From: Arachidicoccus terrestris
GTDB lineage: Bacteria > Bacteroidota > Bacteroidia > Chitinophagales > Chitinophagaceae
DNA: 64,000 nucleotides
Assembly (NCBI RefSeq): GCF_020042345.1
Contig: NZ_CP083387.1
Location: forward strand, 1,240,001-1,304,000
Direction: 5' to 3'
The position numbers were made by a program, and so were the translations under genes. Every line of letters starts with the position of its first letter. Position 1 is the first letter of the stretch. The notes below the pieces were generated by a model. The model was not told where the DNA came from, did not search any database, and worked only from the letters and a program-made list of their open reading frames with translations. Below are positions 1 through 8,673 of the stretch, piece by piece.

Positions 1-885
1 GTAAAGATTAAAGGGCTGATCGGCCGTAATCTGGAATCCAATTATTCCCGTTACCAGGCAGACAAATCCCTGGAAGACTACCTGCTATTAAATAATATCA
101 TATCGATTGCAGATATCGACACCCGGGCGCTGGTTGCTCATATCCGCAGTAAAGGCGCCATGAACTGCCTGATTTCCTCTGATAATGACAATATTGAGGA
201 ATTGAAAAAGCAGTTGGCGGCTGTCCCTGACATGGAGGGCCTGGACCTGACTTCAGAAGTAACGACAAAAGAAGAATATGAACTGGGCGATCCCGCATCT
301 CCGTTGAGAGTCGCGGTATTAGACTTTGGCATTAAAAAGAACATCCTCAAGAACCTGACAGACAGAGGTGCATTTGTAAAAGTACATCCGGCTCATACCT
401 CTCTGACAAGGCTGAAAGAATTTAATCCTACCGGCTATTTCCTGTCTAACGGCCCTGGTGACCCGGCAGCCACAGAATATGCAGTTGAAATCGTAAAAGC
501 CATTCTGGAGGAACAAATGCCCGTATTTGGCATTTGTATGGGGCATCAGTTATTAGCACTGGCTAATAACGTCCCCACCTACAAAATGCATGCAGGCCAC
601 AGAGGATTGAATCATCCGGTGAAAAATACAATTACCGGATTAAGTGAGATCAGCACTCAAAACCACGGTTTTGCTGTTGATGCAGAGAAGATTAAGGAAA
701 ACAAAGCACTGGAGGTCACTCATATTAATTTAAACGATGGATCTATTGAAGGGTTCAGAATGGTAGGAAGGCCTGTATTTAGCGTACAGTATCATCCGGA
801 AGCGACACCTGGCCCACATGATAGCCGGTATTTGTTTGACGACTTTATAGGCGCTATGAAATCTTTCCAGGCTGCGACTGCCTAG
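1..885 (+). CDS. carA: Carbamoyl-phosphate synthase small subunit, 5' end outside window
   Basis: Glutaminase subunit of carbamoyl-phosphate synthase. It releases ammonia from glutamine for the large subunit, feeding pyrimidine and arginine synthesis in the cytoplasm. The reading frame is open from base 1, so the N-terminus lies outside the window. The N-terminal CarA domain is visible (IADIDTRALVAHIR), followed by the class I glutamine amidotransferase domain with the nucleophile region FGICMGHQLLALA, the NHGFAVD segment and the catalytic His/Glu in VQYHPEATPGPHDS. The C-terminus is complete and a strong hairpin terminator follows 24 bases later, so it is transcribed apart from the next gene. 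carB is not in the window. Identification is secure. Confidence 0.97.
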   Translation, partial: VKIKGLIGRNLESNYSRYQADKSLEDYLLLNNIISIADIDTRALVAHIRSKGAMNCLISSDNDNIEELKKQLAAVPDMEGLDLTSEVTTKEEYELGDPASPLRVAVLDFGIKKNILKNLTDRGAFVKVHPAHTSLTRLKEFNPTGYFLSNGPGDPAATEYAVEIVKAILEEQMPVFGICMGHQLLALANNVPTYKMHAGHRGLNHPVKNTITGLSEISTQNHGFAVDAEKIKENKALEVTHINLNDGSIEGFRMVGRPVFSVQYHPEATPGPHDSRYLFDDFIGAMKSFQAATA

Positions 886-908
886 GCAAAAAAATACAAT
901 TACACACA

Positions 909-941
909 AGCCCGATCGAGACTATTGATCGGGCTTTTTTT
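909..941 (+). terminator. Rho-independent terminator of carA
   Basis: A 9-bp stem (AGCCCGATC paired with GATCGGGCT, 9-base loop) runs straight into a seven-base T run. It lies 24 bases past the carA stop codon. Confidence 0.9.
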
Positions 942-967
942 GTTCAAAGATTCCTATTTTTGATGCT

Positions 968-1657
968 ATGGAATTCAATAAGATTATTAAGTACTCCCCC
1001 TTAGTCCAAAAGACCGCCGCTTACGCCCAGTCTGCCCTGGAAGACGCCGAGGGCGGTCACGACTGGCAACATATCCAACGTGTGGTCGTAAATGCAGACA
1101 AAATCGCGACGTCGGAAAATTGTGACAGAGAAATCGTGTTATTAGGTGCCTTACTACATGATATAGCAGACAGTAAATTTCATGACGGTGATGAAGAAAT
1201 CGGACCTGTCACCGCCCGGAATTTTCTTATTTCTGTAAAAACGCCAAACGACATTATAGAGCACGTAGAAAAAATTGTCCGCCATATATCCTATAAGGGC
1301 GGAAAGATGACGGAATTTTATACGCCTGAACTGGCTGTGGTCAGAGATGCTGACAGACTGGATGCTATCGGTGCCATCGGTATCGCAAGAGCTTTTAATT
1401 ACGGCGGTTTTAAAAACAGAAAATTATTTGATCCCACTATCCCTCCTGTCGCCTACCAAACCAAGGAGGCCTATAAGGCCAGTACCGCCCCTACCATTAA
1501 TCATTTCTATGAGAAGCTACTCAAATTGAAAAACCTGATGCATACAGATACCGGAAAACAGCTGGCAGAGCAGCGACATCAGTATATGCTTGGTTTTTTA
1601 GAACAGTTTTTTCGAGAGGTGCAGTTTGCCGGATTTGATCATGTAGAGCATTTATAG
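968..1657 (+). CDS. HD-domain phosphohydrolase
   Basis: A 229-residue cytoplasmic metal-dependent phosphohydrolase of the HD superfamily (YedJ-like). The metal-binding set is present: a first His in GGHDWQHIQRV, the HD pair in LLHDIADSKFHDGD, and a distal Asp in VVRDADRLDAIGAIG. The last motif is typical of this subfamily. The substrate cannot be inferred; relatives act on nucleotides or remain uncharacterised. The start at 968 puts the metal motifs at the usual distance. A TATTTTTG block (955-962) lies only five bases upstream, suggesting a very short leader. It stands alone between carA and aroQ. Confidence 0.88.
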   Translation: MEFNKIIKYSPLVQKTAAYAQSALEDAEGGHDWQHIQRVVVNADKIATSENCDREIVLLGALLHDIADSKFHDGDEEIGPVTARNFLISVKTPNDIIEHVEKIVRHISYKGGKMTEFYTPELAVVRDADRLDAIGAIGIARAFNYGGFKNRKLFDPTIPPVAYQTKEAYKASTAPTINHFYEKLLKLKNLMHTDTGKQLAEQRHQYMLGFLEQFFREVQFAGFDHVEHL

Positions 1658-1783
1658 GCAGGTAGTAAATCCGGCGATCAGTTTTCAAGCATTTTCTATA
1701 AAGCAGGTATTTGCATGTAAAGTTCGGTTACCGTCAATATTTTGATTAATTTCACCATAAATTTTCAAGCAGAAAAATCAGTT

Positions 1784-2227
1784 ATGCAAATTGCGATTAT
1801 CAATGGCCCCAATTTAAACCTGTTGGGCACTCGTGAACCAACCATATACGGAGATACCAGTTTTGAGGCCTATTATAAAACCTTACAAACCAGATATCCT
1901 GACATTCAGTTTCACTATTACCAGTCCAATGTGGAAGGAGAATTGATCAATGAACTGCAGCGGATAGGATTTAATTACGATGGCATACTGATCAACCCGG
2001 GGGGATACACCCACACTTCTGTGGCACTGGGAGATTGTATTGCCTCTATTACAACACCGGTCATTGAAGTACACATCAGCAATATCCATGGCCGGGAAAC
2101 TTTCCGGCAGCTCTCCCATGTTTCGGCTAAATGCCGTGGCACGATTGCCGGACTGGGGCTGGAAGGATATACCCTGGCTGTTCAGTTCTTCATCGACTCA
2201 TTAGCGTCCGAGTCAAAGAAAGTTTAG
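1784..2227 (+). CDS. aroQ: 3-dehydroquinate dehydratase, type II
   Basis: Type II dehydroquinase, which converts 3-dehydroquinate to 3-dehydroshikimate in the shikimate pathway; dodecameric and cytoplasmic. The protein is 147 residues, the usual family length. Hallmarks are the N-terminal IINGPNLNLLGTREP with the flexible loop Arg and Tyr (TIYG), the QSNVEGELI segment, INPGGYTHTSVAL, and EVHISNIHGRE with the catalytic His. The frame is open 14 codons further upstream, but MQIAIINGPN is the canonical start. It converges on the esterase gene with only 11 bases between the stops. Confidence 0.96.
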   Translation: MQIAIINGPNLNLLGTREPTIYGDTSFEAYYKTLQTRYPDIQFHYYQSNVEGELINELQRIGFNYDGILINPGGYTHTSVALGDCIASITTPVIEVHISNIHGRETFRQLSHVSAKCRGTIAGLGLEGYTLAVQFFIDSLASESKKV

Positions 2228-2238
2228 CGTTAAGACAA

Positions 2239-3075
2239 TCAGGAGTTAGGTTCCTGGCCATTTTTTACAAAAAAACGGTGCAGGAACAGCATCTGGTAAT
2301 TGATCGCATTATTCCAGTAGGCCCAATTATGCTGGCCTGGCCTTTCGGCATAATCATGATCTATTTTCAGATTGGTTAGTTTTAGGTGCAACGCCCGGTT
2401 TACACCCAGAAAAAAATCGCCGGTCCCACATTCAAAGCTGATTGCCAGATCCCCGTTTTTAAGTGTCCCCGCCAGGTACTGTGCAGTATGACGTTGCCAG
2501 CGTTCCTTATTCTGATCATAAGGGCCAAGAACTTTTGCGATATCCCAGTTTTTGGGAAAAGGTGTAAAATCCACTCCTCCGCTCATAGAGACCGCAGCCC
2601 CAAAAAAGTCCTTATGCAAAATACCTAAATAGAGCGCACCATGTCCTCCCATACTAAGTCCTCCCAGCGCCCTGAATCGGCGATCTTTCTTTGTACGGTA
2701 ATGACTGTCTACATATGCCGGTACCTCTTTACTGACAAAGGTTTCATACTTAACAGAACTATCAATAGGGCTGTCAAAATACCAGCTGTTATAATGACCA
2801 TCCGGACAAATACCAATAATGCCGAAACTATCTACGCATTTAAGAAAATCAGGCGCATTCTTGACCCAATTGGCGTAGTTCCCGCTGTAACCATGTAGCA
2901 GATACAGCACGGGATAAGTCTGGGCAGTGTTCGTGTAAGAATCGGGTAAAACGACCACACAACGAATATCCTTATTCATGGATGCACTGTGAATCAGGAC
3001 GGTATCCACTTTGGCGGCAAAGCTCAGGCTGATACTCACCATAAGGCATGCCGCTATACTTAGCATTTTTTTCAT
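2239..3075 (-). CDS. Secreted esterase of the EstA/S-formylglutathione hydrolase-like family
   Basis: A 278-residue alpha/beta-hydrolase with an N-terminal signal peptide (hydrophobic segment to about residue 20, cleavage near SFAA), so periplasmic or exported. The nucleophile elbow GGLSMGGHG centres on Ser141. An oxyanion-hole region LLHGYSGNYANW is near residue 60, and the likely triad Asp and His lie in ECGTGDFF and RPGQHNWAYW. The fold is that of the Esterase_D/Fes group, which also includes feruloyl esterases and mycolyltransferases. Its substrate is unknown. It may act on ester-linked decorations of polysaccharides, which would suit the glycan-active genes elsewhere in the window, but it is not next to a PUL. 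Confidence 0.85.
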   Translation of the reverse strand: MKKMLSIAACLMVSISLSFAAKVDTVLIHSASMNKDIRCVVVLPDSYTNTAQTYPVLYLLHGYSGNYANWVKNAPDFLKCVDSFGIIGICPDGHYNSWYFDSPIDSSVKYETFVSKEVPAYVDSHYRTKKDRRFRALGGLSMGGHGALYLGILHKDFFGAAVSMSGGVDFTPFPKNWDIAKVLGPYDQNKERWQRHTAQYLAGTLKNGDLAISFECGTGDFFLGVNRALHLKLTNLKIDHDYAERPGQHNWAYWNNAINYQMLFLHRFFVKNGQEPNS

Positions 3076-3183
3076 GAAGCCAATTTGTTTAATGATTGTT
3101 TAATGACAAGTGAAATTAAAAAAAAAGCAACAGATCTTTTGAGAAATGTTGCTTTGATATGCGTTCAATCAGCGCAGGTCGGT

Positions 3184-3297
3184 TTACGCTTTCTTTTCGG
3201 CTAGTTTCTTTGCCTGTGCAGGTCTGGCAGGACGTGCCTTACCATAAGAGCCCAAGAAAATCTTACCTTTCTTTGTTTTTTTATCGCCTCTTCCCAT
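3184..3297 (-). CDS. 30S ribosomal protein THX family
   Basis: A 37-residue, very basic protein beginning MGRGDKKTKKGKIFLGSYG and ending in a Lys/Ala-rich tail with a doubled ARP motif. Length, charge and the N-terminal MGRGDKKT..GK..GS.GK pattern match the THX small-subunit proteins common in Bacteroidota; the Thermus homologue sits in the head of the 30S subunit. It is easily missed because of its size. It lies alone between the esterase and the HU gene. Confidence 0.85.
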   Translation of the reverse strand: MGRGDKKTKKGKIFLGSYGKARPARPAQAKKLAEKKA

Positions 3298-3447
3298 TTT
3301 TTTAGGTTTAAATGTTTTTAACTGGTGCAAAAATGCGTAAAATTTTGCAAGTGGCCGTTAAAAATGATGAAAATTTCTGTTTTATGGTCGATAAAAAGGG
3401 ATTTGTGCAGACTTAAAGCCGGGCAGTATCCCCAATTGACCTACAAC

Positions 3448-3501
3448 AAAGAGGCTGCGCAATACTATCTACCGATGTAAACAATATAACGCAGCCTCTT
3501 T
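3448..3501 (-). terminator. Likely terminator downstream of the HU gene
   Basis: A perfect 12-bp inverted repeat (AAAGAGGCTGCG and CGCAGCCTCTTT) with a 30-base loop lies just past the HU stop codon. The A/T flanks supply a T run on the minus strand. The long loop makes this less certain than the other terminators. Confidence 0.6.
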
Positions 3502-3555
3502 TCGGATTCGCTTTTTTAAGCTTTCTGTTTTCACGGCAGGGCCGTCAAAATATCC

Positions 3556-3825
3556 TTAGATTTTTGCAGACAGTTCTTTACCCGCTTTAAAACGAGCTAC
3601 TTTTTTAGCTTTGATTTTTAAAGGAGCCCCTGTCTGAGGGTTACGTCCTGTGCGAGCTGCACGTTTAGTCACAGAGAAAGTACCGAATCCTACTAAGGTT
3701 ACTTTGTCACCGGATTTTAATGTCTTCTGTACAGTAGTCGTAAAAGAATCCAATGCTGCGTTTGCCTGTGTTTTAGTAATATCGGCATCTGCTGCGATTT
3801 TAGCTACTAATTCAGCTTTGTTCAT
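3556..3825 (-). CDS. hup: HU family DNA-binding protein
   Basis: Histone-like nucleoid protein of 89 residues, the normal HU length. It bends DNA and compacts the nucleoid as a dimer. The N-terminal helix pair ([21 protein letters not shown]) is followed by the beta-saddle ([11 protein letters not shown]) and the arm with the HU/IHF signature [24 protein letters not shown], including the intercalating Pro. A well-formed promoter lies upstream (3857-3886) and a hairpin downstream, so it is a single-gene unit. Confidence 0.95.
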   Translation of the reverse strand: MNKAELVAKIAADADITKTQANAALDSFTTTVQKTLKSGDKVTLVGFGTFSVTKRAARTGRNPQTGAPLKIKAKKVARFKAGKELSAKI

Positions 3826-3856
3826 AGTTTTATATTTTTTGAGTTAATAACAGAAA

Positions 3857-3886
3857 CAAATTTATTAGCTTTTCTCATATAACAAA
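3857..3886 (-). promoter_or_regulatory. Bacteroidota promoter of the HU gene
   Basis: Reading the minus strand, TTTG is followed after 18 bases by TAAATTTG, an excellent match to the Bacteroidota -33/-7 consensus. The -7 block lies about 30 bases before the HU start codon. Confidence 0.75.
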
Positions 3887-4116
3887 ATATTTTTTTGACT
3901 TTTTCCCATTTATCTTTCCCGCCCAACCGCCCACCTGACAAAGGTTTTGGAAAAATCGGCCAAATCAAAGGGAGGCAAAAATACGTAGCAAAGCACCAAA
4001 ACCCTTTATTTGCAATAGTTTCAGAGGATAAAATCCCTGAAACCGACTAATAATAAGGCACTCAGCAATATACAATTCTTTTAAAATCTACAAAATTTCT
4101 TTTTAATTGTTCACAT

Positions 4117-4422
4117 TTAATGCACAATCTCCATTAAGGTCGAAAAACTGAGCATTTTAGCCCCCCAGGCACCTTTCGCAGCCTGGTTTACAGCCCCCTC
4201 GTGCAAGGCCTTAAAAGCATTATAATCAGCCTTGCTATCCGCGAAAAACTGCAAGGCATAAGTCGGCCCGTCGCTATCATCTACTTCTCTTAACCGGAGT
4301 AATTGATGCCGGGAGAATTTACCGGTATTCAAAATAAAGGGAATATGCTCCTTATTGATCCAGGCCAGCCACTGCTGATGGATTTCAGGGTCAACTTTAA
4401 TGGTAATATTGTATATAAACAT
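4117..4422 (-). CDS. DUF4286 family protein
   Basis: A small protein of about 101 residues of the DUF4286 family, common in Bacteroidota and without known function. Family features are the opening MFIYNITIKVDPEIHQQWLAW, the EHIPFILNTGKF segment and LLRLREVDDSDGPTYALQFF, which suggest a ferredoxin-like dimeric alpha/beta-barrel fold. The frame is open nine codons upstream, but the internal Met (MFIYN) matches the usual family start. It is followed on the same strand, upstream, by exonuclease III, 42 bases away. Confidence 0.8.
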   Translation of the reverse strand: MFIYNITIKVDPEIHQQWLAWINKEHIPFILNTGKFSRHQLLRLREVDDSDGPTYALQFFADSKADYNAFKALHEGAVNQAAKGAWGAKMLSFSTLMEIVH

Positions 4423-4464
4423 ATGGGGTATTGACATAAATAATTGCAAGCTATGGAGATTGCT

Positions 4465-5247
4465 CTATTTGGACAACAGGTCGCCAATTTCAAGGTAAAT
4501 CGGGCAGTGATCACTGTGCTTGACATCCGGATAGATCTCGGCTGTTACGATTCTTTCGTGCAGACCGCGGGTCACGCTTATATAATCAATACGCCACCCC
4601 TTGTTATTGAGTCTGACCGAAGGGAAGCGCTGGCTCCACCAGCTGTATGCACCGGTTCTTTCCGGATGGACGTGCCTGAAGCTATCGATAAACCCGTTTT
4701 CAAAGAACTTGTCCATCCAGGCCCTTTCTTCGGGCAAGAATCCGGAAGACTTCTTATTGCCTTTCGGATCGTGGATATCTATTTCCCGGTGGCATATGTT
4801 ATAGTCACCTGTAACAATCAGATGCGGCCGGATCTTCCGCAGTTCATTCAGATAGTCCAGGAGTTCATCGAGCCACTGATATTTATAGGTTTGCCTGATA
4901 TCTCCCGTCGTGCCCGATGGGAAATAAGCATTCACCAAGGTAAAATCCTCAAAATCCAGGCGTATACTGCGCCCTTCAAAGTCACTTTGTTCTATGCCGC
5001 TACCATAAAAGACTTCCCGGGGCTCCAGTTTTGTAAACACAGCCACCCCGCTGTAGCCCTTTTTCTGTGCGGCGAACCAATACACATGGTAACCCAGCTT
5101 TTCAATCTCTGTCACATCGACGTCCGTTTGCTGGGCTTTTGTTTCCTGAATGCAGATAATGTCTGCAGGGTCTGTAGCCAGCCACTCCAAAAATCCCTTT
5201 TTGATGGCGGCCCTGATTCCGTTAAGGTTATATGAAATAATACGCAT
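4465..5247 (-). CDS. xth: Exodeoxyribonuclease III (AP endonuclease, ExoIII/Xth family)
   Basis: A 260-residue EEP-fold nuclease of base-excision repair. It cleaves 5' of abasic sites and removes 3' blocks. Visible motifs are the N-terminal MRIISYNLNGIRAA (metal-binding Asn), CIQETKAQ (metal-binding Glu), VTGDYNICHREIDIHD (active-site Asp/Asn) and the C-terminal WRIDYISVT and KHSDHCPIYLEI (catalytic Asp-His). All expected catalytic residues are present and the length is normal. It may be co-transcribed with the DUF4286 gene downstream. Confidence 0.95.
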   Translation of the reverse strand: MRIISYNLNGIRAAIKKGFLEWLATDPADIICIQETKAQQTDVDVTEIEKLGYHVYWFAAQKKGYSGVAVFTKLEPREVFYGSGIEQSDFEGRSIRLDFEDFTLVNAYFPSGTTGDIRQTYKYQWLDELLDYLNELRKIRPHLIVTGDYNICHREIDIHDPKGNKKSSGFLPEERAWMDKFFENGFIDSFRHVHPERTGAYSWWSQRFPSVRLNNKGWRIDYISVTRGLHERIVTAEIYPDVKHSDHCPIYLEIGDLLSK

Positions 5248-5408
5248 ATCGTCAATAATTTAGTGCAAGGTAATTAAGGTTTTTTACTTTCGGGACTACA
5301 ATCCATTGTTGCATTGGATTTTTGTATTTATTTTGCCCTGACAATGGGGGTGATAAACGCCGGCAGGCCGCCAGGGTACCCATAAATTAAAATATTAATA
5401 TCCTAGAG

Positions 5409-6395
5409 TTGAAAAAAAATATTGCCTTGGTTACAGGCGGATTTACAGGTGAATCCGTCATCAGCTATCAAAGCGCAGAAAATGTAGCTGACAACCTTGA
5501 TCCGACACTTTTTGACGTATATACGATCGACATACGCCCAGACGGGTGGTTTTATACGGATAAAAATGGTGACCAGCAAGCGGTTGATAAATCAGACTTC
5601 TCTATCCGGGTCAATGAAAAGAAACGCACATTTGATAAAGCTTTTTTATGTATCCACGGCAGCCCGGGAGAAGATGGTCGTCTTCCTGCGTATTTTGAAC
5701 TGATCGGCCTGCCCTATACAGGCTGCTCCAGCGCCGTAGCGGCATTGACAATGAATAAATACCACACGGTCCTGGTCGCTGCGGCGGCAGGTGTTCCAGT
5801 AGCCAGTTCATATCTGGCTTTAAAAGAACAGCCGGTGGACATGCAACAAATATTGACATTAAGTTTCCCTGTCTTTGTGAAGCCAAATGACCAGGGTTCC
5901 AGTATCGCGATGTCTAAAGTAAATGAACCTAACGCAGCTGATATTCAAAAGGCACTGGATAAAGCCTTTCAGGTCAGTGATCAGGTACTTATTGAGACTT
6001 TTATACCGGGCAGAGAATTTACCATTGGCATCATGCGGGACGCAACTGGCACGATTATTAGTCTTCCCATGACCGAGATTGTTCTCAAAAAAGGCCGTGA
6101 ACTCTTTGATTTTGAAGCTAAATACAATGGTGAAACAGGAGAAATCACGCCTGCAGAGGCGACTGCAGAGATGGCTGACCTGGTCGCAGAGGCAGGAAAA
6201 AAGGTATATAAAGCACTGAGATGTAATGGAATTGTTCGTATAGATTTCATCTATCATCAAACAGAAGGGCGGCCTTATTTGCTGGAGGTCAATACGATTC
6301 CGGGGCAGACCAGGGAAAGCCTAATTCCTAAACAAGTGGCTGCAAAGGGGTGGACACTCAAGGATTTCTATACAGAATTATTATTGGCGAAATAG
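5409..6395 (+). CDS. ddl: D-alanine--D-alanine ligase
   Basis: ATP-grasp ligase that joins two D-alanines for the peptidoglycan stem peptide; cytoplasmic, 328 residues. The N-terminal domain (LVTGGFTGESVISYQSAENV) and the Ser-loop region (CIHGSPGEDGRLPAYFELIG) are followed by the ATP-binding KPNDQGSSIAMSKV and the C-terminal LLEVNTIPGQTRESLIPKQ with metal-binding Glu/Asn. The only plausible start is TTG at 5409, since an in-frame stop lies 18 bases upstream with no ATG or GTG between. A PASTA membrane protein follows after 24 bases and is probably co-transcribed. Confidence 0.95.
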   Translation: MKKNIALVTGGFTGESVISYQSAENVADNLDPTLFDVYTIDIRPDGWFYTDKNGDQQAVDKSDFSIRVNEKKRTFDKAFLCIHGSPGEDGRLPAYFELIGLPYTGCSSAVAALTMNKYHTVLVAAAAGVPVASSYLALKEQPVDMQQILTLSFPVFVKPNDQGSSIAMSKVNEPNAADIQKALDKAFQVSDQVLIETFIPGREFTIGIMRDATGTIISLPMTEIVLKKGRELFDFEAKYNGETGEITPAEATAEMADLVAEAGKKVYKALRCNGIVRIDFIYHQTEGRPYLLEVNTIPGQTRESLIPKQVAAKGWTLKDFYTELLLAK

Positions 6396-6419
6396 AAAAT
6401 AAAACGTAAAATTGTACAC

Positions 6420-7265
6420 GTGGATACATCAAAAAATATAAAGTCCATCCTTTTGAATTTGGTAATCATCATCGCACTGACGTTGCTGATCCTTTTTATA
6501 TTCTTTTCCTCTCTTAAAAGTATCACCAGGCACGGACAGTCGATAAAAGTGCCGGACGTCACGGGAATGCCTTCCTCGGCGGCCATGGCAAAGATCAGTG
6601 CTATGGGACTACAACCGGTCGTACTGGATACCGTATTTTTTGATACCCTGGCTCCGTTAAGTATCGTTTCACAGACGCCTGCCGGTTCAGCTGCAGTGAA
6701 GGAAGATCACATCATTTACCTCACCATTAACAGAGCGGTGCCGCCGACCATTCAAATGCCTAATCTGGTAGGCTATTCACTAAATAGCGCCTCGTTACTC
6801 CTTAAAAGCTTTGGGCTCCATTTAGGAAAGCATTCTTACACGGCTAATCTGGTTAAAGATGCTGTCGTGAAGCAAATGCTGGGCGACAGCGAAATCGTCG
6901 CCGGTACCAGAATCCCGATGGGCACGACCATCGACTTGGTAATCGGCGATGGTTCCGGTAGTCAGATGATGAGCGTACCGGACATTATTGGCATGCAGCT
7001 CAGTGAAGCCAGAGACTATATTAGTTCAATGAACTGCACAATTGGCGCCGTGACACCGGATATAGATGTCGTTCACTCTGATAGTGCCTTTATCTATAAG
7101 CAGGATCCAGCGTCTACAATTATTAATGAACAAGGTCAGACAGGCCATGTCAGAATGAAAATCGGCGGGACCATCGATGTCTGGGTTAGTAGCAAACCTC
7201 CGGTTCCTGGTGCTGCCCCGACTGGAGCAAGTACCCCTCCGGCGGTGCCCAGTCAGCAACATTGA
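6420..7265 (+). CDS. PASTA-domain membrane protein
   Basis: A 281-residue protein starting at GTG. It has a short cytoplasmic tail, one membrane segment at about residues 10-32, and three PASTA repeats outside the cytoplasm (beginning near VPDVTGMPSSAA, MPNLVGYSLNSA and VPDIIGMQLSEA). A Pro/Ala-rich tail ends the chain. PASTA domains bind peptidoglycan fragments or beta-lactam-like ligands in Gram-positive Ser/Thr kinases and PBPs. Here there is no kinase or transpeptidase domain, so it is a free-standing PASTA protein. Its position 24 bases after ddl links it to wall synthesis. The exact role is unknown. Confidence 0.88.
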   Translation: MDTSKNIKSILLNLVIIIALTLLILFIFFSSLKSITRHGQSIKVPDVTGMPSSAAMAKISAMGLQPVVLDTVFFDTLAPLSIVSQTPAGSAAVKEDHIIYLTINRAVPPTIQMPNLVGYSLNSASLLLKSFGLHLGKHSYTANLVKDAVVKQMLGDSEIVAGTRIPMGTTIDLVIGDGSGSQMMSVPDIIGMQLSEARDYISSMNCTIGAVTPDIDVVHSDSAFIYKQDPASTIINEQGQTGHVRMKIGGTIDVWVSSKPPVPGAAPTGASTPPAVPSQQH

Positions 7266-7366
7266 TGTAGTTTTCAAAATAATATTATAACTGAAGGACT
7301 TTGCGAGGGAAAACAGCAAAGTCTTTCTACTTAAAAACAACTGAACGCTAAAACCCTACTTAATAT

Positions 7367-7681
7367 ATGGAACAGATATCCGTAACAACTTTGAAAGAAA
7401 GGCTCGACAAGGGTCAGCCAGTCAATTTACTTGATGTCAGAGAAGACAGTGAAAGGGCCGAATTTAATATCGGTGGCAGACATATTCCTCTTGGGCGTAT
7501 TCAAATGTTCGAGCTTGACGAACTGGAAGACTGGAAAGACGAAGAAATTATCGTTTATTGCCGTAGCGGAAAACGTAGCGGACTGGCTACCATGATGCTG
7601 GGGCAGGCTGGATTTGGCAAGGTCCTGAACCTGGATGGAGGCATGCTGAAGTGGGTCGAAACCTATGGTCAGGAGGGTTAG
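7367..7681 (+). CDS. Rhodanese-like domain protein
   Basis: A single-domain rhodanese of 104 residues, probably a cytoplasmic sulfurtransferase. The active-site loop is IVYCRSGKRSGLA with the persulfide-forming Cys. The CDC25-like N-terminal part NLLDVREDSERAEFNIGGRHIPLG and the C-terminal VLNLDGGMLKW are typical. Similar stand-alone rhodaneses pass sulfur in tRNA thiolation or cofactor synthesis, but no partner gene is adjacent. It lies 102 bases after the PASTA gene. Confidence 0.9.
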   Translation: MEQISVTTLKERLDKGQPVNLLDVREDSERAEFNIGGRHIPLGRIQMFELDELEDWKDEEIIVYCRSGKRSGLATMMLGQAGFGKVLNLDGGMLKWVETYGQEG

Positions 7682-7859
7682 TTTAACCCGCAAAATTAAA
7701 AGGTAATTATTTGATAAAAAGTCGACCGCCACGCAGGCAAAACCGGATTAATAGCGTACCTTAACTGTAGAATAAAAACGGGGAAATTGGAGGCAATTTG
7801 AAGACAAAATTACCCACCGTATTTCCCGGTTTATTTAATCACAGTTAAACGCATATGCT

Positions 7860-8162
7860 ATGAACGTAAACATTCAAACCGTGCATTTTGTCGCTGATGC
7901 GAAGCTTACAGATTATGTGACCAAGAAAGTCGAAAAACTACAGACTTTTCACGACAAAATCATCAAGGTAGATGTCTTTTTGAAGCTGGATAATGTTGTA
8001 CACAACATTAAGGACAAGATTGCTGAAATTAACGTGCATGTTCCCAAACATAAATTTTTTGTAAAGACCTGCTCTAAATCCTTCGAAGAATCCTTTGACA
8101 TAGCCCTGGACTCCATGGCCAATCAGGTAAAAAGGCATAAGGAGAAATTAGCCGTCGCATAA
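7860..8162 (+). CDS. hpf: Ribosome hibernation-promoting factor, short form
   Basis: A 100-residue HPF/RaiA-family protein (sigma-54 modulation protein family). It binds the small-subunit decoding region in slow growth and supports ribosome dimerisation or silencing. The fold pattern beta-alpha-beta-beta-beta-alpha is visible: MNVNIQTVHFVADAKL, a helix VEKLQTFHDKIIKVDVF, then KIAEINVHVPKHKFFVK and a basic terminal helix. There is no C-terminal dimerisation domain, so it is the short form. It precedes the tRNA/tuf/secE/nusG locus and ends in its own terminator. Confidence 0.92.
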   Translation: MNVNIQTVHFVADAKLTDYVTKKVEKLQTFHDKIIKVDVFLKLDNVVHNIKDKIAEINVHVPKHKFFVKTCSKSFEESFDIALDSMANQVKRHKEKLAVA

Positions 8163-8206
8163 GACTGCTTCTAATCAATGACGCAGCATATATGATACAT
8201 TACAGG

Positions 8207-8236
8207 TAAGGGCCGCAAATGCGACCCTTATTTTTT
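8207..8236 (+). terminator. Terminator of hpf
   Basis: A stem TAAGGGCCGC with GCGACCCTTA (one C/A mismatch, AAAT loop) is followed directly by six T residues. It separates hpf from the tRNA promoter. Confidence 0.85.
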
Positions 8237-8374
8237 GCGCAATTCCTCCCTTAATCTGAACATTAAAACAAGCCCTGCACCGTTTTTTTAGACTTTGGTT
8301 CTGCCTTGAAATACAGACAGATCGGGCCTTCTGATAAAAAGTTGAAACCTGCCGTAAAAAAACAATATAAAAAT

Positions 8375-8404
8375 TTTGAAAAGTAAAAGATTATCTTAAC
8401 TTTG
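8375..8404 (+). promoter_or_regulatory. Promoter of the tRNA-tuf operon
   Basis: TTTG (8375-8378) is followed after 18 bases by TAACTTTG (8397-8404), a perfect Bacteroidota -33/-7 pair. It lies 33 bases before the first tRNA and likely drives the four-tRNA transcript. Confidence 0.8.
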
Positions 8405-8437
8405 CAATCCCAAAATACGGGACTAGATCTTTCACAA

Positions 8438-8510
8438 GCCGCTTTAGCTCAGTTGGTAGAGCAACTGATTTGTAATCAGTAGGTCGCTGGTTCGACTCCG
8501 GCAAGCGGCT
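8438..8510 (+). tRNA. tRNA-Thr(TGT)
   Basis: A 73-base cloverleaf with a GCCGCTT/AAGCGGC acceptor stem, D arm GCTC..GAGC, anticodon loop TTTGTAA (anticodon TGT) and a T arm with TTCGACT. It is the first of four tRNA genes before tuf. CCA is not encoded. Confidence 0.97.
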
Positions 8511-8558
8511 CATTTTATTCAGAAATAATGAGTCTTTAAACAAGAAAATTATTCAACA

Positions 8559-8641
8559 GGGCAGGTTCCAGAGCGGCCAAATGGGGCGGACTGTAAATCC
8601 GCTGTCTTTCGACTTCAGTGGTTCGAATCCACTCCTGCCCA
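8559..8641 (+). tRNA. tRNA-Tyr(GTA)
   Basis: An 83-base class II tRNA with a long variable arm. The acceptor stem is GGGCAGG/CCTGCCC and the anticodon loop CTGTAAA gives anticodon GTA. It lies 48 bases after tRNA-Thr(TGT). Confidence 0.97.
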
Positions 8642-8673
8642 CTCCTTGTGTTTAAGGGCTTATTATTTTAAAA

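Noticed and set aside
4444-5235. 263-codon plus-strand frame opposite exonuclease III
   Set aside because: Antisense shadow of a gene whose catalytic motifs are all intact.
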